Of a DNA stretch of 13,053 nt, positions 12,493-13,053 are shown piece after piece. The translations under genes and the position numbers were made by a program. Origin of the DNA: Gammaproteobacteria bacterium (GTDB lineage: Bacteria > Pseudomonadota > Gammaproteobacteria > UBA9214). A model generated the notes under the pieces. That model worked only from the letters and a program-made list of their open reading frames with translations, had not been told where the DNA came from and ran no database searches. The stretch spans positions 1-13,053 of the forward strand of contig JAHKKL010000044.1 in the NCBI GenBank assembly GCA_020027635.1, written 5' to 3'. Position 1 is the first letter of the stretch, and every line of letters starts with the position of its first letter.

Positions 12493-13053
12493 TTAATCGG
12501 ACGGGTCGGTGTCAGCCCAGCGTTGCGAAATGTCATGCTCGATACCCAGCTGATCGAGGATACGCGCCACCACGAAATCCACCAGATCGTCTATGCTTTC
12601 CGGCTTGTGGTAGAAACCGGGATTGGCGGGCAGGATGCAGACACCCATACGCGCCAGTCGCAGGAGGTTCTCCAAATGAATGACCGATAAGGGGGTCTCA
12701 CGCGGCACGATAACCAGTCTGCGTCCCTCCTTGAGCACGACATCCGCCGCGCGTTCAATCAGGTTACGGCTGGCCCCGTTGGCCACCGCGGAGAGAGTTC
12801 CCATGGTACAGGGGCAGATGATCATAGCCTGCGGCACGCTGCTGCCGCTGGCCACCGGTGCGGTCCACTCTTCATTCCCGAATACCCGCAATTGCCCGTC
12901 TTTTGCCCCAAAGTGCCGGGCAAGCAGCCGCTGTATCTCTTTGCTGCGACCCGCTATCCTGATGTCCGTTTCCATCCCGATCACCACCTGCCCGGGGACG
13001 GATATCATGAGATAAACCGTGCGGCCCGCTTCCAGCAGGCACTGCAAAAGGCG
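12493..13053 (-). CDS. ubiX: Flavin prenyltransferase UbiX (N terminus beyond window)
   Basis: The C-terminal 186 residues of UbiX, which attaches a dimethylallyl group to FMN to make prenyl-FMN, the cofactor of the UbiD decarboxylase in ubiquinone synthesis. Family motifs seen: WTAPVASGS, PCTMGTLSAVANG, NLIERAADVVLKEGRRLVIVPRETPLS (with the conserved Lys and Arg residues of the substrate site), HLENLLRLARMG, and NPGFYHKPESIDDLVDFVVARILD (catalytic-site Tyr and the dimer region). The frame stays open to the right edge, where the codons read Arg-Leu-Leu-Gln-Cys-Leu-Leu-Glu. The TTG at 13047 is therefore an internal leucine, not a start, and the glycine/serine-rich FMN motif lies beyond the window. 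It is convergent with the PAP2 fusion gene. Confidence 0.95.
   Translation of the reverse strand, partial: RLLQCLLEAGRTVYLMISVPGQVVIGMETDIRIAGRSKEIQRLLARHFGAKDGQLRVFGNEEWTAPVASGSSVPQAMIICPCTMGTLSAVANGASRNLIERAADVVLKEGRRLVIVPRETPLSVIHLENLLRLARMGVCILPANPGFYHKPESIDDLVDFVVARILDQLGIEHDISQRWADTDPSD

Overview
The window looks like chromosomal DNA of a GC-rich gammaproteobacterium. The evidence is the type II secretion operon layout, the rubredoxin / thiD-thiE-hemL neighbourhood, C5-pathway haem synthesis (hemL) and ubiX. The gene order would fit a Chromatiales/Ectothiorhodospiraceae-type or related lineage, but that placement is an inference and no species can be named from the sequence.

Layout. 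(1) 190-5746, minus strand: a tightly packed type II secretion (T2SS) operon, gspG-H-I-J-K-L-M-N. Most junctions are 4-nt stop/start overlaps (ATGA or TTGA). It encodes the major pseudopilin (G), the minor pseudopilins (H, I, J, K), the inner-membrane platform proteins (L, M) and GspN. The operon begins at gspG; gspC, D, E, F and O are not in the window. (2) 5747-6123: non-coding DNA carrying dispersed-repeat-type hairpins, including a perfect 21-bp inverted repeat. (3) 6124-6615, minus: a small DUF5063-like protein of unknown function. (4) 6908-7084, minus: rubredoxin. (5) 7085-7464: a divergent intergenic region with several palindromes and an 88-bp MITE-like inverted-repeat element ending 30 bp before thiD. 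(6) 7465-12269, plus: thiD and thiE (thiamine pyrimidine kinase and thiamine phosphate synthase, directly adjacent), hemL (glutamate-1-semialdehyde aminomutase) and a large three-part membrane protein (DedA + PAP2 phosphatase + LssY-like C-terminal domain). (7) 12493-13053, minus: ubiX (flavin prenyltransferase), which runs off the right edge without its N terminus.

How the genes work together. The left half builds the pseudopilus and platform of a protein secretion machine. The right half is housekeeping cofactor synthesis (thiamine, haem, prenylated FMN for ubiquinone), with a lipid-phosphatase/DedA fusion trailing the thiDE-hemL cluster.

The most striking observation is in hemL. The reading frame is intact and the catalytic-lysine motif is at the expected position. 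However, about 32 residues that normally follow that lysine are missing in frame, including the TLSGN phosphate-binding segment. This is either a real deletion that should disable an essential enzyme or a sequence/assembly error. No new defence, CRISPR, toxin or mobile-gene system was found; the remaining oddities are repeats and unusual starts.
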